Below, one piece after another: positions 50,990 through 61,867 of a DNA stretch of 64,000 nucleotides (position 1 is its first letter; each line of letters starts with the position of its first letter). The stretch is from Chryseobacterium polytrichastri (GTDB lineage: Bacteria; Bacteroidota; Bacteroidia; Flavobacteriales; Weeksellaceae), in assembly GCF_900142445.1 (NCBI RefSeq), contig NZ_FRAV01000005.1, positions 1 to 64,000 of the forward strand, read 5' to 3'. The position numbers and the translations under genes were made by a program. Under the pieces are notes generated by a model, which was not told the DNA's origin, did not search any database, and was given only the letters and a program-made list of their open reading frames with translations.

Positions 50990-53269
50990 ATGGAGACGCA
51001 AAGATTTAATTATGACAATAATATTGTCAGAGCATTCTTGTATGCTACTATTGTATTTGGCTTGGTCGGATTTTTACTCGGTCTTACTGCCGCTTTAATG
51101 CTTTTCTACCCAGAATTACCTGAGTTTTTATTCGGAACAGATGATACCACTATTAAAAGTTTGGCTTCGGGAAATATTCAAGGCTTGATCAATACACAAG
51201 GTGCCATGGGATTTGGAAGGATCAGAATGCTGCATACCAGTGCCGTGATCTTTGCTTTTGTCTGCAACTCCTTCTTTTGTGGAGCGTATTACAGCCTGCA
51301 GAGATTATTAAAAACAAGAATGTACAGCGATACACTATCCTGGTTACATTTCTGGTCTTGGCAAATAATGATTGTAGCGGTGGTGATTACTTTTTTAATG
51401 GGAATCAATACCTCAAAAGAATATGCAGAACACGAATGGCCTATTGATATTTTAATTGCATTCTCATGGATCATCTTCGGGATCAACATGTTTGGAACGA
51501 TTGCCAAAAGAAGGGTAAGACATCTTTATGTAGCTATTTGGTTCTATATCGCAACCTGGATTGCCGTGGCAATGCTTCATATATTTAATAATCTTGAAGT
51601 TCCGTTATCATTCACAAGCTGGAAATCATATTCTGTATATGCAGGAGTAAAAGATGCTTTGGTTCAATGGTGGTATGGCCACAATGCCGTTGCCTTTGTA
51701 TTAACTACACCAGTTTTAGGTCTAATGTATTATTTTATGCCGAAAGCTGCTGAAAGACCTGTTTTCTCATATAAGTTGTCTATTATTCACTTTTGGTCAT
51801 TGATCTTTGTGTATCTATGGGCAGGTCCGCACCACCTTCAATATACCGCTTTACCGGCTTGGGCTCAGGCGGTGGGAACAGGTTTCTCTATCATGCTGAT
51901 TGCTCCATCTTGGGGAGGAATGCTGAACGGACTTTTAACTTTAAGAGGCGCCTGGGATAAAGTAAGAGAAAACCCTATCCTTAAATTCTTCGTTGTAGCC
52001 GTTACCTGTTACGGGATGGCAACCTTTGAAGGTCCACTTTTAGCAACCAAATCATTAAATAAAATAGGACATTATACAGATTGGGTTATTGGTCACGTTC
52101 ACTTAGGTGCCCTTGGATGGAATGGTTTTATGGCCTTCGGAGTTATTTATTATTTGATTCCTGTGATGTGGAGAACCCAACTTTGGTCTAAAAAATTAGC
52201 CAACTGGCACTTTTGGTTGGGAACGTTAGGAATTATTTTCTATGCTGTCCCAATGTACATCTCTGGTTTCACGCAAGGACTAATGTGGAAACAATTCAAC
52301 CCGGACGGGACTTTATTATATAAAAACTGGCTAGATACCGTAACAGCAATCATTCCTTACTTTAAAATGAGATTTGCAGGAGGACTGCTTTATCTTTCAG
52401 GTGCCATCTTAATGGTTGTGAATGTTATTAAAACCATCAAAGCCGGATCATTCCAAAAAAATGTACCTGCAGAAGCTCCTGCTTTAGCCAATATTGGAAG
52501 CAGCAGAAAAGAAGGCGAAGGCGCACACCTTTGGCTGGAAAGAACACCAAAATTATTATCCATATTAGCTTTTGTAGTGATCTCAATTGGAGGATTAATA
52601 GAGATTGTCCCTACCCTATCTCTTAAGCAAAGCGTTCCTGAAATTACCGCCGTGAAACCTTATTCACCTTTAGAATTAGAAGGAAGAGATTTGTACATCC
52701 GTGAAGGCTGTAACTCATGTCACTCACAAATGATCAGGCCTTTCCGTGATGAAGTGATGAGGTTCGACGGTAAAAACGGGCAGTATTCAAAAGCCGGAGA
52801 ATTCGTTTATGACCGACCATTCTTATGGGGATCAAAAAGAACCGGACCAGATTTACACAGAGAAGGAGAAAGAAACCCGGATTCATGGCACTTTAAACAT
52901 ATGTATAACCCAAGAATTACTTCTGCAGGTTCTATTATGCCGCGTTTCCCTTGGTTGATCACCAATAAGCTGGATCGTTCTCAAATGGTAGATAAAATGA
53001 AATTAATGAAAAATAGTTTTGATGTTCCTTACACAAAAGCTCAAATAGATTCTGCAGGCAAATGGGCAGATAACCAATCGGAAGCTATCGTTAAAAGAAT
53101 TTATTCTGAAGCTACTGATGTAAGAGATCAGGTAGAAAAAGATCAAGCGGCCAAGGGAACTTCATTTGTTCCGCTTAAACAGAGAGAAATTATAGCCATG
53201 ATCGCCTATCTGCAAAGATTAGGAACCGATATAAAAACCACAGAGATCAAAACGGCAAGCATAGAGTAA
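50990..53269 (+). CDS. ccoNO: cbb3-type cytochrome c oxidase, fused CcoN/CcoO
   Basis: 759 residues: a CcoN part (1 to about 490, twelve TM helices) fused to CcoO (about 525-759). CcoN ligands are visible in WWYGHNAVAFVL (binuclear-centre His), PHHLQYTALPAW (CuB His pair) and GHVHLGALGWNGF (haem ligands). The CcoO part has its haem c site CNSCH in REGCNSCHSQMIRPF. CcoN and CcoO are separate in most proteobacteria and fused in Bacteroidota. It is a high-affinity terminal oxidase for low oxygen. ccoP starts 18 bp downstream; no ccoQ, ccoS or ccoG was seen. Confidence 0.97.
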   Translation: METQRFNYDNNIVRAFLYATIVFGLVGFLLGLTAALMLFYPELPEFLFGTDDTTIKSLASGNIQGLINTQGAMGFGRIRMLHTSAVIFAFVCNSFFCGAYYSLQRLLKTRMYSDTLSWLHFWSWQIMIVAVVITFLMGINTSKEYAEHEWPIDILIAFSWIIFGINMFGTIAKRRVRHLYVAIWFYIATWIAVAMLHIFNNLEVPLSFTSWKSYSVYAGVKDALVQWWYGHNAVAFVLTTPVLGLMYYFMPKAAERPVFSYKLSIIHFWSLIFVYLWAGPHHLQYTALPAWAQAVGTGFSIMLIAPSWGGMLNGLLTLRGAWDKVRENPILKFFVVAVTCYGMATFEGPLLATKSLNKIGHYTDWVIGHVHLGALGWNGFMAFGVIYYLIPVMWRTQLWSKKLANWHFWLGTLGIIFYAVPMYISGFTQGLMWKQFNPDGTLLYKNWLDTVTAIIPYFKMRFAGGLLYLSGAILMVVNVIKTIKAGSFQKNVPAEAPALANIGSSRKEGEGAHLWLERTPKLLSILAFVVISIGGLIEIVPTLSLKQSVPEITAVKPYSPLELEGRDLYIREGCNSCHSQMIRPFRDEVMRFDGKNGQYSKAGEFVYDRPFLWGSKRTGPDLHREGERNPDSWHFKHMYNPRITSAGSIMPRFPWLITNKLDRSQMVDKMKLMKNSFDVPYTKAQIDSAGKWADNQSEAIVKRIYSEATDVRDQVEKDQAAKGTSFVPLKQREIIAMIAYLQRLGTDIKTTEIKTASIE

Positions 53270-53287
53270 TCATTAAATTTTATTACA

Positions 53288-54175
53288 ATGAAAACGAGAA
53301 CCCCCATTTCAATATACATTGCTGCAACAATTGGTTTAACGATCCTAGCATTCGAAATGTTTGCTCAAGATTCAGAATACTTTACTTCTCCTTTTTTCTG
53401 GACATTGATATTGATCACGACGATTTTACTTCTCATCATGAATTCTATTGGAGATCTGGTTGAGAATGAAAGATTCAGCAGATTATCTGAAGAGGAAAAA
53501 AAAGAATATTTGCGTGAAAAGAATATTCCATATTATCAGAAGCTTTGGAATTCTGCTTTTAAAAAGCAATCTGCAACCGAAGAAAAAGATATTTTGATTG
53601 ACCATGGTTTTGATGGCATCACAGAGCTTGATAATTCTTTACCCAAATGGTGGATTGGTTTATTCTGGTTTGGATGTGTTTTCTGCGTCGTCTATTTATT
53701 TGCTTTTGCTTTCACAGATTATGCGCATCCAGAAGCTGAACTAAACAAAGAAACTAAAACCATGTTGGCATCTATCACCGAATATGAAAAAACAGCCCCA
53801 CAGATTAATCTGGAAACCGCAAAATATAGTGCAGACAATATCGCAGAAGGAGAACAACTGTTTAAAACCAACTGTGTAACCTGTCATTCCGAAGGTGGAA
53901 AAGGCGGAATTGGTCCTAATCTTACGGATACTCATTGGATCAACATTAAAGAAAAAAGCTTATTTAAAAACGTATTCTGGATGCTTGAAAACGGATCTCC
54001 CAACAATCCTACCATGAGGCCTTTCATTAAAGAAGGAACCATCACAGGAAGAGATGCCGAAAAAATTGCAGCCTATGTTTATCATATCAATCAGGAAACA
54101 ACCCCCATTACAGAAGCTCAGGGAGGTGCTGCACCACAGGGAGAAGAAGTAAAATGGGAAAATACAAACGAATAA
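53288..54175 (+). CDS. ccoP: cbb3-type cytochrome c oxidase subunit CcoP, single-haem form
   Basis: 295 residues. The N-terminal TM helices (about 9-25 and 36-52) and a cbb3 N-terminal domain (LDNSLPKWWIGLFWFGCVFCVVY at about 116-138) are followed by one cytochrome c domain with CVTCH, GIGPNLTD and MRPF (Met ligand). Typical CcoP has two CxxCH motifs; here only one is found. It receives electrons from soluble cytochrome c and passes them to CcoO. Genes ccoNO-ccoP form the operon in this window. The start is the first ATG after an 18-bp gap. Confidence 0.94.
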   Translation: MKTRTPISIYIAATIGLTILAFEMFAQDSEYFTSPFFWTLILITTILLLIMNSIGDLVENERFSRLSEEEKKEYLREKNIPYYQKLWNSAFKKQSATEEKDILIDHGFDGITELDNSLPKWWIGLFWFGCVFCVVYLFAFAFTDYAHPEAELNKETKTMLASITEYEKTAPQINLETAKYSADNIAEGEQLFKTNCVTCHSEGGKGGIGPNLTDTHWINIKEKSLFKNVFWMLENGSPNNPTMRPFIKEGTITGRDAEKIAAYVYHINQETTPITEAQGGAAPQGEEVKWENTNE

Positions 54176-54433
54176 AATTTATTATCTCACACCTATACCA
54201 AGGTATGCCCCCTTTTGAAACCTAATTTGATATTTATTTTTTATACAAACTTTTCAATAGTAAATAATGAAAAAGGGGGCTTCTAAAAAATTAACTCAAA
54301 TCCATGCTTTGACTGTTCTTATCAACTAATTCACTTCACTAACTAGACTAAATTCCATAATAGGCAGTCAAGGCAGGATTTTTACACTTTTGAAAGTGGT
54401 ACCACAACAAAGAAATTTAATATTCAATGAAAA
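54176..54433. other. Intergenic region with a long-arm inverted repeat
   Basis: GCCCCCTTTT (about 54207-54216) and AAAAGGGGGC (about 54271-54280) form a long-loop inverted repeat that could fold as the ccoP transcript's end. Only a short AT-rich stretch remains before tamB. Confidence 0.4.
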
Positions 54434-57400
54434 ATGATTTATTATCTTTGTTACAAAATCACTCCACATTTGAAACAAAAATTTAATACAAAAAAGATCC
54501 TAAAGCGTATTGCAATAACCTTTATTTCAATATTGGTTTTGCTCACTCTGCTTATATTCAGTTTAAGACTTCCGGCAGTCCAGAACTTTATTAAAGACAA
54601 ACTAGTTGTCTATCTTGAGAAAAAAATCAAAACAAAAGTAAGCCTTGAAAGGGTTTATATAGGATTTCCAAACAGCCTTGTTATGGAAAATTTGTATTTA
54701 AAAGGTCAAAATATAGATACACTTCTCGCTGTAAAAAAACTGGATGTAGGTTTAAATATGCTTAAACTTATCAATTCTACCGCAGATATTACTTCTGTAG
54801 ATTTAGAAGGCGTTCGCGCCAATGTGGTAAGAAAACCGGATGGCAAATTCAACTTCGATTATATTATTGATGCTTTTGCGACAACAGATAAACAAGAAAG
54901 CTCATCTAAGCCATTTATTATTTCTCTTGATAAAATTAATTTAAAAGATATTGGAGTTACTTTTAATGATCAGCAATCAAGAAATGATATTAAACTTTAT
55001 TTTAAATCTTTTGATACAAGGGTTAAAACGTTTGATTTAACTAAAAATACATACGCCGTTAATGACATTAATCTTGACGGATTAAAATTAAAACTTAAGC
55101 AGGATCTTGTAAAAGAAGTTACTAAGAAAGTAGTAAAAAAAGTAGATTCTCTTAACAATCAAAAACCAATGCAAATTGGATTAAGAGGAATTAAGCTAAC
55201 CAATTTCGATATTGATTACGGAGACGATAATACCAAAACATTTGCGAAAGTTTTATTTAAAGAATTAAGCACAAAAGTAAATAAGTTAGATTTAGAGAAC
55301 AATGCTTATAATGTTGGAAATGTAGTTCTTTCTGGAGCAGACGTTAATGCTAATTTATATCTTCCGGCACAAAATGCCAATCCAAAAAACACCAAAGAAC
55401 CTGAACCTTCAACCAATTCCGACAAAGAAAAAGCAATGAAACTGCTTTTAGGAAAACTGGTCCTGAATGACGTAAAAGTAGTGTATAACAATACCGCCAT
55501 TGCTCCTACAAAACAGGGAATGGATTTCAACCACATGAATTTTTCCAAAATGAATGTTGAAGTCCGAAGCTTTAAGATGGAGAACAATACTTTTGCAGGA
55601 ACAGTAAATTCAGCAGAAATTCAGGAAGCAAGAGGGTTGGATATTCAAAAATTCAACACCGATTTTGTGTATGGCGAAAAAGAAGCTTACCTGAAAGATC
55701 TTTATCTACAGACTCCAAAAACATTGATTAGAGATGAGGTTATTTTAAATTATAACTCCATCGAACAATTAAGTTCAAACCCCGGAGCGATACAAATTTC
55801 AGCGAATATTAAAGATTCTAAAATTGGTTTTTCTGATATCCTTAATTTGGTTCCTACTTTAAAAAATACAGTTCCGTTCAACAAATATCCAAATGCGATA
55901 TTGAGCGTAAATGCCAATGTAAAAGGAATTGTAAATGATTTATTGATCAAAGATCTAAAAGTTTCAGGATTAGATCAGTTACGTGTTGCTGCATCAGGAA
56001 GAATTAAAAATGCAATGAATCCTGATAACCTGTATTATGATTTGAAAATTGCAGAACTTTCTTCATCCGCAAAAACAATCTATAATTTAGTTCCGAAGAA
56101 TACCATTCCATCAAATATTTCTTTACCTTCTAATTTCAGTATAAAAGGAACGGCAAAAGGCACCACTAAAGTTGTGGATACCAATCTTAATCTATACTCC
56201 ACTCTTGGAAACGCTGCAATTATTGCTCAAGTAGACATGCGAAGAAAAAACCATGAATTGTATGATGTAAAAGCTAATCTTCAAGGTTTACAAATTGGTA
56301 AGTTTATTCAGAATAAAGATATCGGATCCATCACTGCTCAAATTTCCGCAAAAGGAGAAAGCTTTGATTTCAAAAATGCAAATGCAGACTTAAAGGGTCA
56401 TGTCGCATCAGCAGTTTATAAAGGTTATCATTATCAAAACATGGATCTTACTGGAAAGATCAATCGTGGGGTTTATAATGTTGTTTTAAACTCGAAAGAT
56501 CCAAATGCCAATCTACAACTAACAGCATCCGGAATCTACAATGAGAAAAACCCTACCGTAAAAGTAAATGGAGAGATTATTAAATTAGACTTAAACAAGC
56601 TTGGTTTCTATGATAAACCAATGATTATCGGAGGAAAAATTGATGGCGATTTCACCAGTCTTGATCCCGACAATTTAAATGGATATTTAAATCTTCAAAA
56701 CTTTGCTTTTTCTGATACGAAAGAGGTATACCCTCTTCAGGAACTCAATTTAAAAGCTTCTTCAACGAATGATTCCACAAAAATTATGTTCAACTCCCAG
56801 ATTGCAGATGTTGAATTAAATGGAAAATATAAACTGACACAAATCTTCGGATCTTTAGCCAATACAATTAATCAGTATTATCAGTTCCAAAAACCTGGTA
56901 AGGCTCAAAAAATTGATGCTGGGCAACACTTCACTTTTAATGCAAAAATTAAAAATGATGATGTGATTAGAAAATTTGTTCCGGATTTGAAAAGCTTTGA
57001 AACGATTAATTTAGTTGGAAACTATGATGCCGATTCTCAAAAAATTGAACTCAACGGACAAATTCCACAATTGTTATATGGTGAAAATTCCATTGAAAAT
57101 GCGGCGTTAAAAGTCACGAATGAAAATCATGCGTTGCAATACGACTTTAGTGTAGCCGCTCTTAAAAGTTCAAGTTTAGCTTTAAATAAAATAAACGTCA
57201 ACGGAGATGTTTCCAATAATATCATTAACTATAACATCACCACAAAAGACGAAAAAGATGTCACTCAATTCCTGATTGCCGGGAATGCAAAATCATTGAA
57301 TGACATTACCGAAATTTCGCTAAACCCGAATGGTTTAAAATTAAATTACAATGATTGGACCGTTGGAGAAGGAAATAAAATCCAGATAAGTGATAAAGGA

Positions 57401-59500
57401 ATTTTAGCAGATAACTTCAAACTATCTTACGCAGGAAGTGAAATTTTGCTACAATCGGAAACCAATTCCCCAAACAGCCCTTTAAATATTTCATTGAAGG
57501 ATTTTAAAATAGAAACCATCACCGAGATCATTAAAAAAGATAGCGTTTTAGCAAAAGGAACCATCAACGGAACCGCCCAACTTCGGGATCTTACAAAAAA
57601 TATGACCTTCACTTCTGATCTTACTGTTTCAGATTTATTCGTCTATGGAAATGCCATCGGAAATCTTGCCGTAAAAGTGAACAATACTTCACCGAATCTT
57701 TTAAATGCTGATATTGCCCTTTCAGGAAATAACAACGATGTAAAGATCTTGGGAGACTACAATACTTCTTCCAGCACATTTGATATGAATATGGCGATTA
57801 ATAAACTTCAAATGAAATCTGTACAAGGATTCTCTATGAATGCCATTACCAATACGGAAGGTTACCTTTCAGGAAATCTGAAAATTACTGGAAATACAGA
57901 TAAGCCCAATATTTTAGGAAAAGTAAAATTCAATGACGTTGGACTGGAGATTGCAAAAACAGGAAGTGATTTCAGAAAACTGAATGATGAGATAGACTTT
58001 ACGAGTAAAGGAATTGAATTCAATACATTTAAAATAAACGACAAAGACGGAAATGCTCTTGTGATTAACGGAGAAGTTCTTACTCAGAATTATAGGGATT
58101 ATGCTTTCAATCTTGATTTGAATGCCAAAAAATTCAAAGTAGTGAACTCAGAAAAGTCCAATGATGCCATGATGTATGGAATTCTGGCGATTGATGCTGC
58201 ATTGCATATTCGAGGTAACTTAGACTTACCAAAAGTAGATGGAACATTAGCTGTTTCTGATAATACAGATTTCTCTTTCGTTCTTCCGCAAACCAGCCCT
58301 TCATTACAGGAAAGAGACGGCATTGTAGAATTTATTGATCAGGATCAGGTGGTGCTAAACAAAACCATTAAAGCAGATTCTCTGAAAGCACAAAGCCGCA
58401 TTAAAGGAATGGATGTAAGTGTGAACATCGAAGTAAGCAAAGAAGCTAAAATGTCTATTATCATTGATAAAGCCAATGGAGATTTTGTAAAACTTCAGGG
58501 GGAAGCAGAATTAACAGGAGGAGTTGACCCTTCCGGGAAAATGACTCTTGTCGGGGTTTACCAAGTAGAAAAGGGATCTTATGACCTCTCTGTAAGTCTT
58601 TTGAAACGTAAATTCGACATCCAAAAAGGAAGTACAATTACTTGGACAGGAGAGCCTACCATGGGAATTATGGATATTACTGCCGTCTATAAAACGCAGG
58701 CTCCTCCTCTTGATCTGGTTGAGCAACAACTAGCCGGTGATGATGCATCTAAATTGAATCAATATAAACAAAGAATCCCTTTCAATACATTGCTAAAAAT
58801 GAAAGGTGAGTTATTGAAGCCTGCAATAAGTTTTGATATAACAACAGATGATAAGAATAATGCAGTTTCATCAGAAGTAACAGAAACTGTAAATACAAAA
58901 CTTACTCAGCTCAGAACGCAAGAATCTGAAATGAATAAACAAGTTTTCGCTTTACTTTTATTAGGTCGTTTCATTGGTGAAAACCCATTTGAATCCAGCG
59001 CAGGAATGTCTGCTGAAGGAATGGCAAGACAAAGTGTAAGTAAGCTTCTTTCTCAACAATTGAACAATCTTGCATCAGGTTTGATTAAAGGAGTGGATAT
59101 TGATTTAGGTCTTGATTCTTCTGAAGATTACTCAAGCGGGAAAAAAAACACAAGAACAGATCTTAATGTAGGGGTTAGTAAAAAGCTACTAAATGACCGT
59201 CTAAAAGTTTCGGTAGGAAGTAACTTCGCATTGGAAGGCCAGGCTCGTGAAAATGAAAACACCGCCAATATTGCAGGAAACGTAACGGTAGATTATAGCC
59301 TTTCAAAAGACGGAAGATATATGCTTCGTGCGTATCGTAAAGATGAATATCAGGTAACGCTTCAAGGGCAGATCATAGAAACAGGAGTAGGTTTTGTGAT
59401 TACTTTAGACTATGATAAATTCCGTGAGATTTTCCAAAAAAATCAAAAGGAAAGACAAAAAAAACAAAATAAGAATAACCAAGTGGTAGAATTTAAATAA
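54434..59500 (+). CDS. tamB: Translocation and assembly module inner-membrane component TamB
   Basis: 1688 residues. One N-terminal TM anchor (ITFISILVLLTLLIFSL at about 28-44), then a very long beta-rich periplasmic region typical of AsmA/TamB bridges, with repeated LN-x-G and DLS motifs, and at the end the TamB C-terminal domain (DUF490; from about 1290, ending NLNVGVSKKLL, TLQGQIIETGVGF). It spans the periplasm to feed phospholipids or OMPs to the outer-membrane partner. A TATCTTTG -7-like box (54443-54450) lies inside the annotated 5' end, so true initiation might be at the in-frame TTG at 54470 (MKQKFNTKK...). tamL starts in its stop codon. Confidence 0.9.
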   Translation: MIYYLCYKITPHLKQKFNTKKILKRIAITFISILVLLTLLIFSLRLPAVQNFIKDKLVVYLEKKIKTKVSLERVYIGFPNSLVMENLYLKGQNIDTLLAVKKLDVGLNMLKLINSTADITSVDLEGVRANVVRKPDGKFNFDYIIDAFATTDKQESSSKPFIISLDKINLKDIGVTFNDQQSRNDIKLYFKSFDTRVKTFDLTKNTYAVNDINLDGLKLKLKQDLVKEVTKKVVKKVDSLNNQKPMQIGLRGIKLTNFDIDYGDDNTKTFAKVLFKELSTKVNKLDLENNAYNVGNVVLSGADVNANLYLPAQNANPKNTKEPEPSTNSDKEKAMKLLLGKLVLNDVKVVYNNTAIAPTKQGMDFNHMNFSKMNVEVRSFKMENNTFAGTVNSAEIQEARGLDIQKFNTDFVYGEKEAYLKDLYLQTPKTLIRDEVILNYNSIEQLSSNPGAIQISANIKDSKIGFSDILNLVPTLKNTVPFNKYPNAILSVNANVKGIVNDLLIKDLKVSGLDQLRVAASGRIKNAMNPDNLYYDLKIAELSSSAKTIYNLVPKNTIPSNISLPSNFSIKGTAKGTTKVVDTNLNLYSTLGNAAIIAQVDMRRKNHELYDVKANLQGLQIGKFIQNKDIGSITAQISAKGESFDFKNANADLKGHVASAVYKGYHYQNMDLTGKINRGVYNVVLNSKDPNANLQLTASGIYNEKNPTVKVNGEIIKLDLNKLGFYDKPMIIGGKIDGDFTSLDPDNLNGYLNLQNFAFSDTKEVYPLQELNLKASSTNDSTKIMFNSQIADVELNGKYKLTQIFGSLANTINQYYQFQKPGKAQKIDAGQHFTFNAKIKNDDVIRKFVPDLKSFETINLVGNYDADSQKIELNGQIPQLLYGENSIENAALKVTNENHALQYDFSVAALKSSSLALNKINVNGDVSNNIINYNITTKDEKDVTQFLIAGNAKSLNDITEISLNPNGLKLNYNDWTVGEGNKIQISDKGILADNFKLSYAGSEILLQSETNSPNSPLNISLKDFKIETITEIIKKDSVLAKGTINGTAQLRDLTKNMTFTSDLTVSDLFVYGNAIGNLAVKVNNTSPNLLNADIALSGNNNDVKILGDYNTSSSTFDMNMAINKLQMKSVQGFSMNAITNTEGYLSGNLKITGNTDKPNILGKVKFNDVGLEIAKTGSDFRKLNDEIDFTSKGIEFNTFKINDKDGNALVINGEVLTQNYRDYAFNLDLNAKKFKVVNSEKSNDAMMYGILAIDAALHIRGNLDLPKVDGTLAVSDNTDFSFVLPQTSPSLQERDGIVEFIDQDQVVLNKTIKADSLKAQSRIKGMDVSVNIEVSKEAKMSIIIDKANGDFVKLQGEAELTGGVDPSGKMTLVGVYQVEKGSYDLSVSLLKRKFDIQKGSTITWTGEPTMGIMDITAVYKTQAPPLDLVEQQLAGDDASKLNQYKQRIPFNTLLKMKGELLKPAISFDITTDDKNNAVSSEVTETVNTKLTQLRTQESEMNKQVFALLLLGRFIGENPFESSAGMSAEGMARQSVSKLLSQQLNNLASGLIKGVDIDLGLDSSEDYSSGKKNTRTDLNVGVSKKLLNDRLKVSVGSNFALEGQARENENTANIAGNVTVDYSLSKDGRYMLRAYRKDEYQVTLQGQIIETGVGFVITLDYDKFREIFQKNQKERQKKQNKNNQVVEFK

Positions 59501-61827
59501 TGAAAAGTAAATTGAATATATATTATAAATATTTGCTCGCTTCGGGATTTGCTGCGGTTACTCTTTCGTGTAGTAATACCAAATTTCTGAAGGAAGGCCA
59601 AATGCTTTACACCGGTGGGGAAGTAAAAATAGAAAATGATACGATCTCCAAAAAAGATAAAAATGAACTTCAAGCTGCTTTGGAAGCCAACTTAGTTCCA
59701 AAACCCAATTCAAAGATATTAGGCTTACGTCCGAAATTATATTTTTACAACATTGCCAAAGAACCGAAAAAAGACAAAGGTTTTAATTATTGGTTGAAAT
59801 ATAAAATAGGCGAAAAGCCTGTTTTATTAGGAGATGTAGACCGTGAATTCAACAAAAAAATTATTGAGAATTATTCTGAAAATAAAGGATATTTTAATGC
59901 AAAGGTTACTTATGATACGGTTTCCAAAAACAAAAAAGCACAGGTAATTTATAAGCTAAGACCGGGCGCAAGATATTTAATAAGCAATGTTAAGTTTCAA
60001 AAAGATTCATCTCTTATTAATAAAGAAATTCAGACTTTCACCAATAAAACATTCTTAAAATCAGGAAATCCATTTGATCTTGATGTTATTAAAAATGAAA
60101 GAGACCGTATTGATAACGGCTTAAAAGAAAGAGGATTTTATTATTTCAGTCCGGAAAACATTATTGTTCAGGCAGACAGTACCGTGAACAAAGGGCATAA
60201 AGTTGAATTGAATGTTAAACTAAAAGATGATACCCCACGATTAGCAACTGAACAATTTACGATTAATAATGTGATTGTTTTCCCTACTTACAACATTCAG
60301 GATGTAAAGCAGGGCAAGTATAAAGTTCCGATGGATGTAGATTCGCTTTCAAAACATGCCTATGACGACATCTACATCATTGATCCTCAACATAAATTTA
60401 AACAAAAGATTTTCGACAGAGCATTATACTTTAAGAAAGGAGATCTTTACAACCGTTCCAATCATAATTTATCTCTAAACCGCTTGATCAGTTTAGGTGT
60501 TTTTAAATTTGTGAAAAATGAGTTTGTACTTTCAGATTCGCTAAATCATAAATTTGATGCGTATTATTTATTGACACCAAGGCAAATTCAATCCCTAAAG
60601 CTCGAAGCATTAGGAAGAACAAATTCTGCAAATTATGCAGGAAGTGAATTGAACCTCAACTGGACTCATAGAAACTTCTTTAAAGGAGCTGAGCAATTTA
60701 AAGCTGCTGTGTATGGCGCTTTTGACGTACAAATGGGAGGTCAGGAAAATGCAAAAAATATTTTCCGTGCGGGAGCCAATGTACAGCTTTCTATTCCAAG
60801 AATTGTTGCGCCGTTTCGTTTCAATTCTTCGAGTGCTTTTGTTCCGAGAACCAATATAACATTGGGGTATGAATTACTGAACCGTACAGAATATTATAAG
60901 CTCAATAATTTTAATGCCTCATTCGGATATGTTTGGAAAGAGAATGTCAAAAAAGAGCATGAGCTAAAAGTAATAGATATTACTTTAGTTTCTCCTGCCA
61001 ATGTAACACACTTATATGATTCATTATCTTTAAATAATGATGCCATGCGAAGAGTGGTCGCCAAACAACTTATTTTCGGGCCTACCTACAGCTATACCTA
61101 CACCAATACAATGCTTCCAAGAACCAATACATTCTACTACAAAGGTACATTGGATCTGGCAGGAACTATTACAGGGTTAGTAACAGGTGCCGATGCTAAA
61201 AAAGATAAACAAAAAGAAATTTTCGGAATCCCATTCAGTCAATATGCAAAAATTGAAAATGATGTAAGGTTCTACCATAAATTTACAGAAAAGAGTTCAT
61301 TTGCCAGCAGATTTATTGGGGGTATAGCTTATCCATATGGAAACTCAGAGTTTATTCCTTTTTCTAAACAGTTTTTCACAGGGGGAAGTAACAGTATTCG
61401 TGCATTCCGCGCAAGAACCTTAGGTCCCGGAAGCTTTGATCCCCGAACCATTCAACAAGGCTACCTTATAGATCAATCTGGGGATATTAAATTAGAATTC
61501 AATGCAGAATACCGTGCTAATCTTTATAAGTTTTTAAATGTAGCAGCGTTTGTTGATGCTGGAAATATTTGGTTATTACGTGACGATCCCTCAAGACCAG
61601 GAGCAAAATTCACCAAAGATTTTTTAAATGAAATTGCCGTTGGAGCCGGAGTTGGTCTAAGACTTGATTTCTCTATCCTGATTTTAAGATTAGATTTGGC
61701 TATGCCGTTGAGAGTTCCATATTATCAAAAAGGAGACCGATGGACATTTAACGAAATCGATTTCGGAAATGCAGCTTGGAGAAAAGATAATCTTATTTTA
61801 AATATAGCAATCGGATATCCTTTTTAA
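59500..61827 (+). CDS. tamL: TamL-type outer-membrane lipoprotein of the BamA/TamA family
   Basis: 775 residues. A lipoprotein signal (YLLASGFAAVTLSCSN, Cys 24) marks this as the Bacteroidota lipid-anchored TamA variant (TamL). POTRA-type domains follow (e.g. KAQVIYKLRPGARYLISNVKF), then a C-terminal Omp85 barrel (from about 380) with the IRAFRARTLGPGSF motif of the L6 loop region and a final NLILNIAIGYPF strand. Together with tamB it would move lipids or OMPs to the outer membrane. The ATG overlaps the tamB stop (TAATG), so the two are translated together. Confidence 0.93.
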   Translation: MKSKLNIYYKYLLASGFAAVTLSCSNTKFLKEGQMLYTGGEVKIENDTISKKDKNELQAALEANLVPKPNSKILGLRPKLYFYNIAKEPKKDKGFNYWLKYKIGEKPVLLGDVDREFNKKIIENYSENKGYFNAKVTYDTVSKNKKAQVIYKLRPGARYLISNVKFQKDSSLINKEIQTFTNKTFLKSGNPFDLDVIKNERDRIDNGLKERGFYYFSPENIIVQADSTVNKGHKVELNVKLKDDTPRLATEQFTINNVIVFPTYNIQDVKQGKYKVPMDVDSLSKHAYDDIYIIDPQHKFKQKIFDRALYFKKGDLYNRSNHNLSLNRLISLGVFKFVKNEFVLSDSLNHKFDAYYLLTPRQIQSLKLEALGRTNSANYAGSELNLNWTHRNFFKGAEQFKAAVYGAFDVQMGGQENAKNIFRAGANVQLSIPRIVAPFRFNSSSAFVPRTNITLGYELLNRTEYYKLNNFNASFGYVWKENVKKEHELKVIDITLVSPANVTHLYDSLSLNNDAMRRVVAKQLIFGPTYSYTYTNTMLPRTNTFYYKGTLDLAGTITGLVTGADAKKDKQKEIFGIPFSQYAKIENDVRFYHKFTEKSSFASRFIGGIAYPYGNSEFIPFSKQFFTGGSNSIRAFRARTLGPGSFDPRTIQQGYLIDQSGDIKLEFNAEYRANLYKFLNVAAFVDAGNIWLLRDDPSRPGAKFTKDFLNEIAVGAGVGLRLDFSILILRLDLAMPLRVPYYQKGDRWTFNEIDFGNAAWRKDNLILNIAIGYPF

Positions 61828-61867
61828 ATTTCTGATTTTTAATATTGATTTATTTAAACACAATTGT

